NCBI RefSeq assembly: GCF_041260155.1
Contig: NC_091946.1
Span: forward strand, 33,819,620 to 33,883,619
Origin: Ptychodera flava
Lineage: Eukaryota; Hemichordata; Enteropneusta; Ptychoderidae
Reading direction: 5' to 3'
DNA length: 64,000 nt
Shown here: positions 1-11,335 of the stretch, one piece after another
Numbering within the stretch: the first letter of the stretch is position 1
Layout of the letters: each line of letters starts with the position of its first letter
Position numbers and translations under genes: made by a program
The notes under the pieces: generated by a model
What the model was told of the DNA's origin: nothing
Database searches by the model: none
What the model saw: the letters and a program-made list of their open reading frames with translations, nothing else

Positions 1-1129
1 AAAAAAACTGTTTGCCGATCTTTTGAGAACTGAAACTATTTAACTCTCCATCGCGGCTGCTCTCTCCTTCTTTTTGTCCTTTCTGTTAAACCCCGCTTGC
101 TCGTGTAAAGTAATTATTTCCTATAAATTTGATGGTATTTTTGTACTGTTTATGATAATATTATGCGGATATTTTGGTCCTACATTTAAAAATATACGAC
201 GAAATATTTCAAGTTCAGTTTGTCAATATTTCCTGTATGTTTACAATATCCAACTGTATCATTATCGTTAAAGAGAGCATAATTCGATCCGACTTCGATC
301 GTCAAAATGACATGATCGCGCTCCGTACACACAAAACATCAAGAACTTGTATTTCAATAAAAGCAACAGGGAGCAGAGAGAAGATAAAGAGTTTTCTCGC
401 GAAAATGCCGACGTTATCAAAACTTGTAGATATTATGATCCTTTTTTGCCTACAGCTATACGTGATTGAGATGAGGAGGTATTAGGAAGCAATGATCGTT
501 CCTAAATTATCACATATTGCGTCCGTGTTGTCAACGTGAGCTATCTCCCCGGCACAAGCTGCCTGCGGCTGTGTTAGCCGTGACTTGGGAATGATTCCCA
601 AAGCCACATGAAGCCTTCGGTTCATGCTATAGGGGCAAAGTGACGTGTTTTCTATGATAACGAATCAGCCTCGAGTAAATATCTTAATGTTTATTGCGTC
701 TTTGTAATACAATGTACACTAAACATGTTAAACATTCCATCGATGCTGTGCATGGGGCTTAATACCAATGATGGGTTGTGATCTGGAATTACAAATAGCA
801 ATGATACCTTTAAATTGATGTACTTCGTAACTTTCCAATAAAAATGAAAATATACAATGTGCATTACATTTATAAGAGGATTGCTACCTCTTGACATGTT
901 TCACGCAAGCTGCTTCATGAGTATTCGAATGTTCGTGTTACCAAGACCTCTGCTTGCAACAAGGGGGCGCCCTTGCTCACACTTCCAACTATGCATGTTG
1001 TGAAATCCAATAAATCTAGTCAAAGTTTAAAAGAGTCAGGGTAACCAGCACACGTCAAGGGAAGACCTTGCATACGTGGACAACGAACACTCGACACCAC
1101 TTCAATCCACCGGACATCACTGTCTAAAG
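1..1129. other. Upstream region of the LAMP gene
   Basis: No coding region or RNA gene is supported here; short open frames lack splice or codon support. The last 100-150 bases before position 1130 probably hold the promoter and 5' untranslated region of the LAMP gene, but I see no clear TATA box. The stretch is AT-rich and otherwise unremarkable. Confidence 0.4.
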
Positions 1130-4100
1130 ATGACGCAACTTCGGCTTTCTATCCTTCTGGTCCTGGGTAAGTGTAAGCGTACAGTTTAAACTCTCTGATG
1201 GAAGTCAAGACATGGCGACTTATGGACATGGTGGAGGTCAAATGAGGTGAAACGTTGCCCCGACATGTCCTTGGGGCTACATACTGACAATGGCTGGTTT
1301 ATTCTCGACAAGAAATTCAATCAGTGGACCTTCTACATATACGATTGCATAAATTATGTGTAATACTGGAAAAGGATTGGTAATATTTGGGTGAATTTAG
1401 GCCTAACTGGGTCATAAATTTGTGTGTTACCTACTAGCGACTATTTATTGATCCTATGATTTGATAGATGACGGTATGGTGAAACAACATATGATCCTCA
1501 TGTGATTGGTAATGAGTGGAGACTTCGACCCTTGACCCTAACCACTGAAATCCTTTAGCTATAAAAAGTCGTTAATCCAACCTGGCAAATCATGTAAACA
1601 GCTAGATTGGAAGGAAAAAAACAACTTCTTTAATACAAGCCTGGACGTTTCAGACTCACATCGTTCTTAATTGAACTGTTTCCAAAATGTTGTTATCTGT
1701 TTGAGAACTTTGCATCTTGTATTACAAAGTAAAGCCTGGGTCATCAGTTGCTAGTTCTTGCGCATTGTATTTTGGAGCCCAAATATGACCATATCCTCCT
1801 AAAATAGTGCGTCACATTTCCCGTAGATCTTCAGAAGACTTCACTTTAAAATATTCAGTCATTTACAAAATATAGTTAATCGTAATATCACTTGAACTAT
1901 CATAATGATAGTTATGGTTCTGCATGAATAAGAAATTACAGCGAATTAATAAGGGTAACATACATGAAATTGTATTTCAAGCAGACCAAATAAAAGTGGT
2001 CCAAACAACGTCACAAGATTGAGACTTTGCCCCCATGGCAAGTGATATTAAGGTGTCAGCCATTTTGCTCATTTTACTGCCACCACTGGTTTCATTTTGT
2101 TTTTGAAAGCTAAACTGTTCTTCAACTCTGAAGACAAATTTTTTCGCAAAATCTGTCTGTCTGAATGATTTTTTTGTGTATGGGCCACATGGTTGTGCTA
2201 TATCTCACCGTGTTATCTATTTATTGTCGATAAATCATTTTTGACCCGGCAGTAAAAGTTTGTCAACTTTATACTCTTAAAGAGTTGAATACTACCGCCA
2301 TACACGTCAGCAGCCTTGGCTACTTGGAACGTTAACAGACAGATTTGCATAAGAATTATGGACAAGTAATAAATAAAGCCGTCACCTCAGTTTATGTTTA
2401 TATTCAAGTCACTTGATTCTTGAAAGTATTTTTTACACTTGGAAATGATACGAAAAAAAAGAGTTGATATTTGGAAATTTATCGATTACCATTAATTACT
2501 ACTCAGACCACAAAGAATGGGCCATGACCTAATTTCTCGCAATACAAGATGATGTAATTGTCAGGTGCTACTTTGTTCTGCCCGTGTTCAACCGCCCACT
2601 CACAGGTATACAATTTTCAGTCGAGTTAGACTGAATAATTCTGTCATGTACGGGTGCTTCAGTTTCAACCCTTCGTAGATGGCGGGGCACCTTTACACGA
2701 CTAGGTTTTTCGTCAGTTAACTTTAAGTTAGTTCAAGGTCATGAAACTATACCGTATTCGTCATGTCAACTACAAGGCATTTTCAAGTTGGCCAAAGTTT
2801 TGAACGTTTTGTGATGCAATATTTCAACATATTGAGTCACACAAAATCACACTTACCTGTCTGCCCCAATCTACAAGCAATAGAACAGTCAACTTCCCCC
2901 AAGATTTGGCAAGCTTTCGCCTACAAACTTTATCTTTTTATTTTTGCAAACCAGCCTTCCCTCTGGCGACATTAAAATGAAATGGACAACACACATGGTG
3001 CCACTTTAATTTACACTTGTGTATGAGGTTTTCGAAACATTTACATTTTGCCATTGTTTTTTTTTTTTTGTGCGTGTCATGATGGAGCAATCCGAGGTCA
3101 ATAAACTTCTGTCAGAGGGGCCAGTGGTTTTGCCTATGTATGTACTCCTCTCATGTACCAACGCCTGACTCTGGAATTCAATTTGGTCACCTTCAAATGC
3201 AGTCGACAGTGATCGAACGCTTTCAGAGCCATAAAATCAGAGCCATAAAAAACACATATACTTACTGTACTGCCGGCTGGAAACGAAGCTAAAGAGAACA
3301 ACAACGGACACGAATTTTAAAGGAAAGGGACACCAAAATTTGACAATTTTTTGAATTTTTCAGACGGCACAAAGGGAGTACATCAACAGGTACTTTAGAC
3401 CAAATTATCGATACAATACGTCTAGTGTTGACCTTTACATAGATGCTCCACACCGTTACTAAGGTGTCGCCGGAATTATAGTATGAGCTTTATAAATGAG
3501 CTACTGTACTGTGAGCCTGTCTGAGTCGCGACCCATACTCGACACATCTGAACCGCTGTATTTACTGAGCTATAAAGGATGTATAACGTATGGATTGATA
3601 GCATCAGGCACTCAGAAACGAATGGAGTCCGTTTGCCAATCAGGCAAAAGATAATCAAATAATTAATCATGTCAGTTCCACCGATGTCAGCACAAACTCT
3701 GAGTTTAGCTCTTCCCCCAAACAGCTCAGGGAATATTTTCCTAAAACGTTGAATGCTTTTGTGACTTACAATTTAGGCAGAACAGAAATAAATTTTATTG
3801 TTCTTGACATTGACCAAAAGTGACAAATGGTGTTAGACTCTTTTTCATTTTGTTATATAGCCATTTTTTGTTTGAGAGTTCCACAACTCACAGTCCCTCT
3901 ATCCACGTGGATAGAGGGACTGTGCACAACTGTTAGGCCTATGGTTTCTGACTTTTCATGACGGCAAGACACGATATTTTTTTCTTCCTTTCAGCATCTG
4001 AAGGGTGTGAAGAGAGGGCTTAAGCTGTACTCGTAGTCTTCTCATAGTGAGATAATATTGCGGTTTGCCTGGGTTATTTGTTCACCAAAAATTGTCCGAA

Positions 4101-6582
4101 CATACTATGGCGTGATTTTGGTTCAGTGAAGAAAAATGATGCAATGCAGGCATTTAACTAATTCATCTGATGACCATACACAAACATAGTTTCTGTCGTG
4201 TTTTAACGGCACACCACTCACTTGGGGTGCCAGCGAGTCAGAAACTGATGAACAAACCAACCAAATGTTAGTTGTCTTGCGTGTACAAAATTCTCTGACA
4301 GAGAATAGAGTTCAAATTTTGATTCACATCTCGAACTAGACGTTCTCTTTACGCATGCGTTATATCCTAGTTGTTGCTAAGGCATACCTGGTGTTGCCAT
4401 CCGTTCAAGGTGTACATGTCGTGTTAGGTAGTAAAACAGAGCATGCCCCTGACACATATCCTGCATAAATACTATGATACATTCTAGATTGTATGTTATG
4501 GACTAGAGATAGTTGCTTTCGAATTCGTCAGAGCGCAGACTGGAGTTTAACTCTCACGTTCTAAAGTCATATAAAGGCCAATCTATATGGCCAGCTGTTT
4601 CATCGACGAAAACTGCAACGGGTGTACTCAGGGTACTCAGTTCTATTGTCTCTCAGTATTTGAAAATGAAACACCAAACTTCTCGATTTACAGAGACATA
4701 TTTAAGCACTTGTCACATGATCACATTTGGCATCGATGAGTTTCTCTTCTACCAAACTTTGTATGGGGACCACTGATTTTACTCTTGATTTGGTGAAAGA
4801 ATGGTTGAACGTTTCATCAAGGAAAGTTTTGAGCAAAAGTTTAAGTCTTTCAATTTCGAGGCTCGTACTACCTTAAGAAACCTCAACTGCATGATTGAAA
4901 TCTCCCTCCCCGTCCTTGTCGACACAGCTTGCTTAATGGTCCTTACTTGCAAACTTTGGCAGCGACTCATTGAGTGATGATCACCCGCTTACTAGTACAA
5001 GTAGCAGATTTAGTATCTCTTGATGTAGTTTTCTCGGATATGTCCCAAAATAGGCGACGTATTTTCATCTCTTTCGAGCCAAGGTTGGCCTGTACTGGAT
5101 TTGAACAGAGCACGGTGTTTACATCTATTAACTATCGATCTGTCGGTGATATGCAAGAGTCACAAAACTCATCTGTACCCACCGAGATCAGCTCTTAAGG
5201 TAGAATGTGCCGCGAAGACAGATATTTTGGACTCTCAAACTTTGACAATTCTTTTCTTATCTACTAATTGTGGGGTTCATTTTAAAGATCTTGGTGTAAG
5301 AAATTAGAAAACTTTTCACCGTCTTAGTTTTTCGAAAATCGAGCAAAATATTTTTGTTCATAGAGTTAACACAGGGATGGCGGCCATTTTGAAATTCAAA
5401 TATCGGTAAATCTTGGGTAATTTGTGTCTCTACTGCCAAAATTTGCACGGTGACTCCCGATTTTTATTCTTAATTTTGAAAGAGAATGGTTGAAAGATTC
5501 TTTAAGGAAAGTTTAAGCAAAAGTTTAAGGCTTTTACTTTCGAGGCGCATACTATCTTAAAGGGATATAGTCGTCGGAACTGCGCCTGTGCGCGTTTCTT
5601 GTTTACAAACAATATATTTCGTGCACGATATCAAGATGCGCCTCATCATCATAGATTATGACAGACATGTTTTAACTTTCATCTATCACCATTGTGCCTT
5701 GGGTACATTGTTGCCATCGGTCGTATGGGTCCCATACGACCTTTGAGCGCAGTTCCGACGACTATATCCCTTTAAATAGGAGCTTTGACTGATCGACACA
5801 CAACGATTTGGATAATTGTTTATATGTTAGGTGAAGTTTACTAAAAGGCGGCGGATTGGCGAATTGCCTCCTTGATCACATCACGGTCTCTTCACAAAGA
5901 GGATGGACTGTGATCGTACACCGTACAATCACACTGAGGGTGGCCGACGTTTGACGTGGTTGACCTTTTGCCGCATTTTCTCATTTGATACAGTCTAGTC
6001 TACAATGTAACACAGCTTTAGGCACGCTGAGTACCGAACCATCTGACACAAGTCGCGTGTATTTGCAATATCGAATGTTGGCATAGCGCAGTGGACTTTA
6101 TTTATTTTATTTCTTTGGAGTATTGTATACTCATACTGTGAGCCTGTCAAATTGAAAATGGAATCAAAATGATTTATTTTGTGCGAAACAACCATGTGGT
6201 TTACATATCATATCAGACCTGGACAAATATGAATTATTATAATTCCTTTCTGAATATTACTCAGCGGTTTGTGCACTAGCACAAAATACGACCTTGGAAC
6301 CTAATGCCACAACCGATGCCGGAGAGACGACACTGCCGTCAACGATGGGCCGGAATGAGACCACAGTTATAACGACGGTGATTACGACGACGGCAGCACC
6401 ACCACCGACAGAGAGCCCTGTTGGCGAATGGAACGTAACGGACGACGACGGTAACACTTGCCTCCTCGCTCAAATGGCGATGACATTCAATATCAAGTAT
6501 GTCAAAAGAGATAATACTTCGGTGAGTTTCTTGAGGTTGTCTTCGTTTGTTATTCATTTCCTTATTTTGTTTGCATAGGTTG

Positions 6583-6614
<32 letters not shown>

Positions 6615-8295
6615 CATACATACATCCGTTCGGAAGATTTGTATAATGCTTCGTGCGACAGCAGAGTAAGAATTTATATATGAAGCATCAAACTCTAGTG
6701 TCATACTTATGTTGTTGCTGATTGACACTTTATATTTTCTATTACAATTACCACTCATTTACTGACACCGGTCTGTCTCATATACGTACGTATGATTGCT
6801 TTGTTATTTTTTTCTTTGAGATTGTGGCCATGGACTAGATTAGTCTGTATGGACTATTTCCATGGTCCTCACCAGAAACATTGTAACGAGGTATACTTTG
6901 ACATTTGTTCTTGTGCTGTAGTTGTTTTTTCTTTCTCAATGGTGAAATAAATTTGATGAAGTTGAAGGCAACTTTCATTTTCACCACTTCTCTCGCAGAG
7001 TGAGAGAAGAAAGACCAGGAGTGAGTACAAACGAACGCTGGAAACTGCATATAGGCCATACAATGAAAGTGTATACAGTATGATTTTTATTATATGTGAT
7101 ACTAGTAAAACAATTGTTGCTTTTAGGCTGAAGTCCCCATAAACTTACCGACCGACGCCGATGATTCCACATCAGTGTGTGGTAACGACACGTCTGAATT
7201 GAACTTGTCGTTCTTCGATGGATGGTCTGTCTCCATGGTTTTCGTCAGGGACTCGGACAAGTATTACATGTCTGAGTTCACTTTGACCTATGTCTATGAT
7301 GAACGCTTTGACACTCCACAACAGGCAGGTGAGAGGTCAAACTAATATTGTCACTGCTGTACTTATTTATAATATTTCTGTAAATTCCGATAATGACAAT
7401 ATCATAATTTACCTGTAGACTACACGGATACATTTTGTCTCGGAATATATTGCAGTTGCTTCGGATATAACTTGCTGGGTCCTTTAAATAAAGGAGAAAA
7501 ATAACAAACGCTATACCAAATTGCTCATTGACGAAATAATTGTTTACCTTGCAAATGCTGACTTGGTTATGTCGTCTGAAGCACTGCATATTTAATTTAG
7601 CAAATTCTTGTGTGACGTAATCGGCACTCCGAAAAATACATACGATTTGTGCTCGCGCAATCTATTGTATGTACAGCTGTACACAAGCCTTCATAAAATT
7701 TCCAATACTATCGTTCCACAAACTACACGCAGCTTCTTCTTGCGTTGTAGATACAGTGTGCAATGTTATAAGTGACATGTAATGTTATTGGAGTTATGTG
7801 GTCAACAATGACGTACGACATTAGACATACGTCACATAGAGGCCATGTCACATGTTAAGAAGATGTACACCGGGCATTTCGACATTATGTCTGATAAAGA
7901 ATCAGAAGTTGGTTTGACAGTCAGAACAAAAGTATTGGAAAATACATAAAAAACATTTCCATACAGCGGATCATTTACAAGTCGAACACTTTTTGCCATA
8001 ATGGGCAAGTATTTGATCCATTCGTTTCTCCAATTTTTGCTTACGCATATCTAGGCCAATCAGCAACAGCAAAGAAAACCGGCGAGCATTTCAAAACCTC
8101 TGTCGGCAAATCATACCAGTGTAACGCGAAGACAAGCATCGAGGTCGATGACAACGTCGACATTGACGTGACAGATTTCCGGGTTCAACCATTTGCATCT
8201 GAGACGGGTGGACAATATGGCGATAGTAGGTGTCAATTTTCGAGACGTTTCAGCGCTCTCATTACTTGAACTTCAGCGTTGTATGTTCATCCTCG

Positions 8296-8360
<65 letters not shown>

Positions 8361-8817
8361 GTCTGTCTGTCTGTCTGTCTTTCTGGCTATCCCTGTATCT
8401 ATCTCGCCATCTACCCATCTACACACCGAGACATCTATTTAGACATATCTATCTACCTGTCTGTCTGTCCATGGATGTACAAAAATAGACATCCATGGTC
8501 TGTCTCTCTTCCTGTTTGTGTATCTACCTACATCTATTTTAATGTTGCCTGCCTTTCTATGATTTCATAACGAAGTGGGCATAACTTATTCCTGAAATCG
8601 TCATCCATCTCATACTATTACGCTGATAGGTGTATTATTGCTTAAAACAACTTTTTTGTTTTCTATCTTTTCGACAGGTTCAAAATGCACAACAGATGTC
8701 GTAGACGAGAATCTGATCGGTATAATCGTTGGATGTAGCGTTGCCGGTCTCATCATTATTCTTGTCGTTTCTTATTGCGTCGCAAAACGCAGAAAGGCAG
8801 CGTACACCTCCATCTAA
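1130..8817 (+). CDS. LAMP-family lysosomal membrane glycoprotein, 5 coding exons
   Basis: Coding exons: 1130-1166, 6265-6521, 7127-7328, 8055-8225 and 8678-8817. All have GT-AG borders and the phases fit (807 nt, 268 aa). Exon 1 gives a signal peptide ([12 protein letters not shown]), probably cleaved after ALA near residue 18. A Thr/Pro-rich mucin-like stretch follows, then one LAMP luminal domain with four cysteines (in TCLLA, SVCGN, GKSYQC and SKCTT) and about seven N-glycosylation sequons. The family hallmarks GKSYQC and FRVQPF lie in exon 4. Exon 5 encodes one membrane helix and a short tail ending AYTSI, a Y-x-x-hydrophobic sorting signal at the extreme C terminus as in LAMP proteins. 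The inferred product is a type I protein of the lysosome or late endosome. One luminal domain instead of two matches invertebrate LAMPs or the DC-LAMP/CD68 types. The exact orthologue is not resolved. Confidence 0.9.
3889..3924. repeat. 36-bp perfect palindrome (CACAGTCCCTCTATCCAC arms)
   Basis: Two 18-base arms meet with no spacer. The same arm sequence recurs in another palindrome at 34,084-34,120. This fits the two terminal inverted repeats of a transposon left joined after internal deletion, or a minimal hairpin MITE. Confidence 0.8.
4775..4876 (+). repeat. Dispersed repeat, copy 1
   Basis: Matches 5452-5560 in the same orientation with scattered mismatches. Shared words include AATGGTTGAA, AAGGAAAGTTT and GCAAAAGTTTAAG, followed by TTTCGAGGC. 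It is a diverged interspersed repeat duplicated about 680 bp apart. Confidence 0.65.
5452..5560 (+). repeat. Dispersed repeat, copy 2
   Basis: Second copy of the repeat at 4775-4876. Its right end coincides with the TTAA at which the MITE 5557-5775 is inserted, so the MITE entered this repeat or abuts it. Confidence 0.65.
5557..5775. mobile_element. TTAA-flanked MITE (piggyBac-like)
   Basis: About 219 bp with 29-bp terminal inverted repeats, TTAA included (starting TTAAAGGGATATAGTCGTCG), at 5557-5585 and 5747-5775. TTAA borders are the target preference of piggyBac-type transposases. A perfect 23-bp palindrome lies inside at 5719-5741. There is no coding capacity, so it is non-autonomous. 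A decayed partial copy lies near 54,924. Confidence 0.85.
6586..6626 (+). repeat. (CATA)n microsatellite
   Basis: About ten CATA units within intron 2 of the LAMP gene. Confidence 0.95.
8297..8400 (+). repeat. (ATCT)n / (GTCT)n microsatellite
   Basis: Long ATCT run turning into GTCT units, inside LAMP intron 4. It creates long tyrosine/leucine/serine-rich spurious open frames that are not genes. Confidence 0.95.
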
Positions 8818-9098
8818 AATATCATCCATTTGGCCAACAGCGAAAAAATCAGAGCCCACTACACAGAGACATTTTGAAATCGCAAGTATCGGATTCATAC
8901 CGAAAGGGGAAAGGCGGCAAATATCTCCCTCAATGATGTGCATAAAGTCGACATGATGAAAGTCAACTTGCCAGTCAAAAAATCAACGCCAGAGTAAAAA
9001 TCAAAATAGCCATAGCAATGACGTTTATTTCAAAGAACAACGTCGAGATAAATGAAACTTTATATTTGATTGACAGTGTTGTTTTCTTCAGACTAAAC

Positions 9099-9104
9099 AT
9101 TAAA
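9099..9104 (+). terminator. Candidate poly(A) signal of the LAMP gene (ATTAAA)
   Basis: First recognisable poly(A) hexamer after the LAMP stop codon at 8817, giving a 3' untranslated region of about 300 nt. A canonical AATAAA near 10,799 is a more distant alternative. Confidence 0.4.
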
Positions 9105-10012
9105 ACATTTTAAAGTATTGTTAATGTTTGCATGTGTTTTGAACCGGTAAGACTTTGTAGAGCGAAATCATTCCTGATCATGCGCAATGTAGCTTAGTGT
9201 AAGTCCTAGACTAACACATTGAATTATTATCTAATCACGGGTAATGATCTTTCTATATATCACGAAAGTGAAATTGCGATCCAATCGTGCCCACCAGAGA
9301 GACAAACTTTAGACTTTTTTCTGTAGTACGCTGGCGTATGCAACATCTATTCTGCATGTTCAATGCAAATTCTTACTTGTGTTAACGAAATATGAAAGAT
9401 ATTGGGCTTACTTTAGAACATCAAATTTTCAGAATTGATTGTATCCGAGATGTACACAGTTGCGATTTGTTTGAAATATCGTTCTCAAACGACAAAATTT
9501 ATACAGGTTTTTAAATATAGGTTTTTCTTTATATGCTTTACACCCAATGGACTTTGCTGCAAGAAAAAAAAATGTACAAATAAGGACTTATTAATCTGGT
9601 CTTCAAGTGTAAGCTTCGGACAATATATGACTGTCAGGTAGCCGTTCGACCCTTTTGCAGTAATGTGGATTATCTTTAAAATAACTTTACATAAATATCT
9701 TCGAGATGATACATTTTCTTGGTGAAGCTCGATGAAGTTATTGTTTTGGTGATGTATATATTTTGAAGCTCCGTTGATATTTTTTTGCGTGATCAGTGAT
9801 GAGGATCTACCGATTGGTAGATGTAGATGTATTGAAAGGTATGTACTTGAGAAGCGTCCAAGAAATAGTTCTATTAACTTGTTTAATTTTTGTCGTAGTT
9901 AGTGGTGCTGTCTTCTAGTATTTTCTTTCAATTTAGAGAGACATTTCTTACATAAGAAGACTATACATGAGGACGAGTTTGTTTTGTAGCTGATTTTAAT
10001 ACCTGTAGACAT

Positions 10013-10257
10013 TTAACACTTTGAGTGCCAAAGTCAACTTTTGTTGCCTTCATAAAATATAGTGCAGACAATTTTTTTCAGATCTAGACAATTTCTTATC
10101 AGATTTTTCCCAAAATTTTGATAAAAATTTGTTGTCAATGAAAAGTTATGTCCCTTTGCTCCAAATTATCATAACAATTACTGAAAAATTCATGAAAATT
10201 TGAAAATTCGTTGCACTAAAATTTAGGTGGGAAAAATTACGGCTCTCAAAGGGTTAA
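10013..10257 (-). mobile_element. TTAACCCTTTGAG-type MITE, copy 1
   Basis: Bounded by TTAA with terminal inverted repeats of the form TTAACCCTTTGAGTGC, slightly decayed at the left end. It is AT-rich inside with no coding capacity. It is inverted relative to copy 2 (11,116-11,335) and a third copy lies at 25,963-26,206. Confidence 0.85.
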
Positions 10258-11115
10258 TAGCTTCTGTTTGAGCCAGCTATTCGAAATTAGTCTTAGAGTG
10301 AATAATTGGTTTTGCGTAAATGCAACTGGAATAAGTTGGAAAATTTCCCCTTTGGTTTTTGTCATTTAGGGCTACAGTTATTATCGCTATCTTGGTGGTC
10401 TTCCATATTTCTCCATCAGTTTCAAGAAATCTTTCGAATTCAGTCTAGTATTAAAACCAAATAATGAGGTATTCGCATTAAGTACTAGTTATTTACGCGA
10501 TCAAATTAAACAGAGAAAGAATTACAGAAATGACTCGAAAGTTTATATATTAAAGAAATCACCGTTATCGTAACTCTTGTATACGTCTTTCTCTGTATGT
10601 TGAGACACGTGTGTGTCTATATGTGTGTCTATGAGTCTCTGTGTGTGTGTTCAAAACTTGATGTCGAGACTTAGTTTCTAAATCAACTTTCTTTCCCTCC
10701 CCTTTTGCAGACAAGGATGTTAAAGTAAATTCTCTTTCACTGAAAGTCAAGGACCAATTTGGATTGGCTCAAATCGTGACGCCAATATGATGGCGACAAA
10801 TAAAGTTGTAAACATTTCATGTTTGATTGTAAATTACATTATGCAACAAAATATGAAAATTGTAAAATATCAACAAAGTTGAACAGCCAACTTTCAATCC
10901 TCACGAGGTTTCGGTCTATCATATTGATTGGTAACTTCGCTTGCCAAGCGACCCTCCTTATACGCCAACCTAACCAAACTTTGCATGCGGACTGGACGAT
11001 TGATTAGCTTCATGTAGAATCCAGTGTACGTCTGCAGTGGAACTAACAATGGAACAAATGCTCTGATTTTAGCCTACTGATCACAGAAACTTGGCTAACA
11101 AGAACGTATGTGAAA

Positions 11116-11335
11116 TTAACCCTTTGAGTGCTGTATTTTTTCCCACCAAAAGTGCAACATTTTACCAAGTTTTATGAACTTTTCTGTATTTTTTTTTCGA
11201 TAATTTTGGACCAAATAGTCACAGCATTTCATTGGCCACAGTTTTTTATTAAAATTTTGGCAAAAATCTGACAAAAATTGGCTGAGGTATATTTTATAAG
11301 GGAAATAAAAATTGACTTTGCGCTCAAAGGGTTAA
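11116..11335 (+). mobile_element. TTAACCCTTTGAG-type MITE, copy 2
   Basis: TTAA borders and inverted termini TTAACCCTTTGAGTGC / GCGCTCAAAGGGTTAA. The internal sequence aligns with the reverse complement of copy 1. Confidence 0.85.

Larger units (their letters stand above)
1167..6264 (+). other. LAMP intron 1 (5.1 kb)
   Basis: Begins GTAAGT and ends ACTCAG. It holds no supported gene. Contents are a 36-bp perfect palindrome (3889-3924), a duplicated repeat (4775-4876 and 5452-5560) and a TTAA-flanked MITE (5557-5775), which together make most of its 3' half repeat-derived. Confidence 0.7.

Noticed and set aside
540..640. Possible small structured RNA or tRNA-like segment
   Set aside because: Short hairpins are visible, but no cloverleaf or A/B box pattern could be supported.
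6339..6758. 139-codon minus-strand frame
   Set aside because: Antisense to LAMP exon 2 and running over the CATA repeat; no domain.
8193..8570. Open frames rich in Tyr, Leu and Ser over the ATCT microsatellite
   Set aside because: Produced by the repeat in all frames and located inside a LAMP intron.
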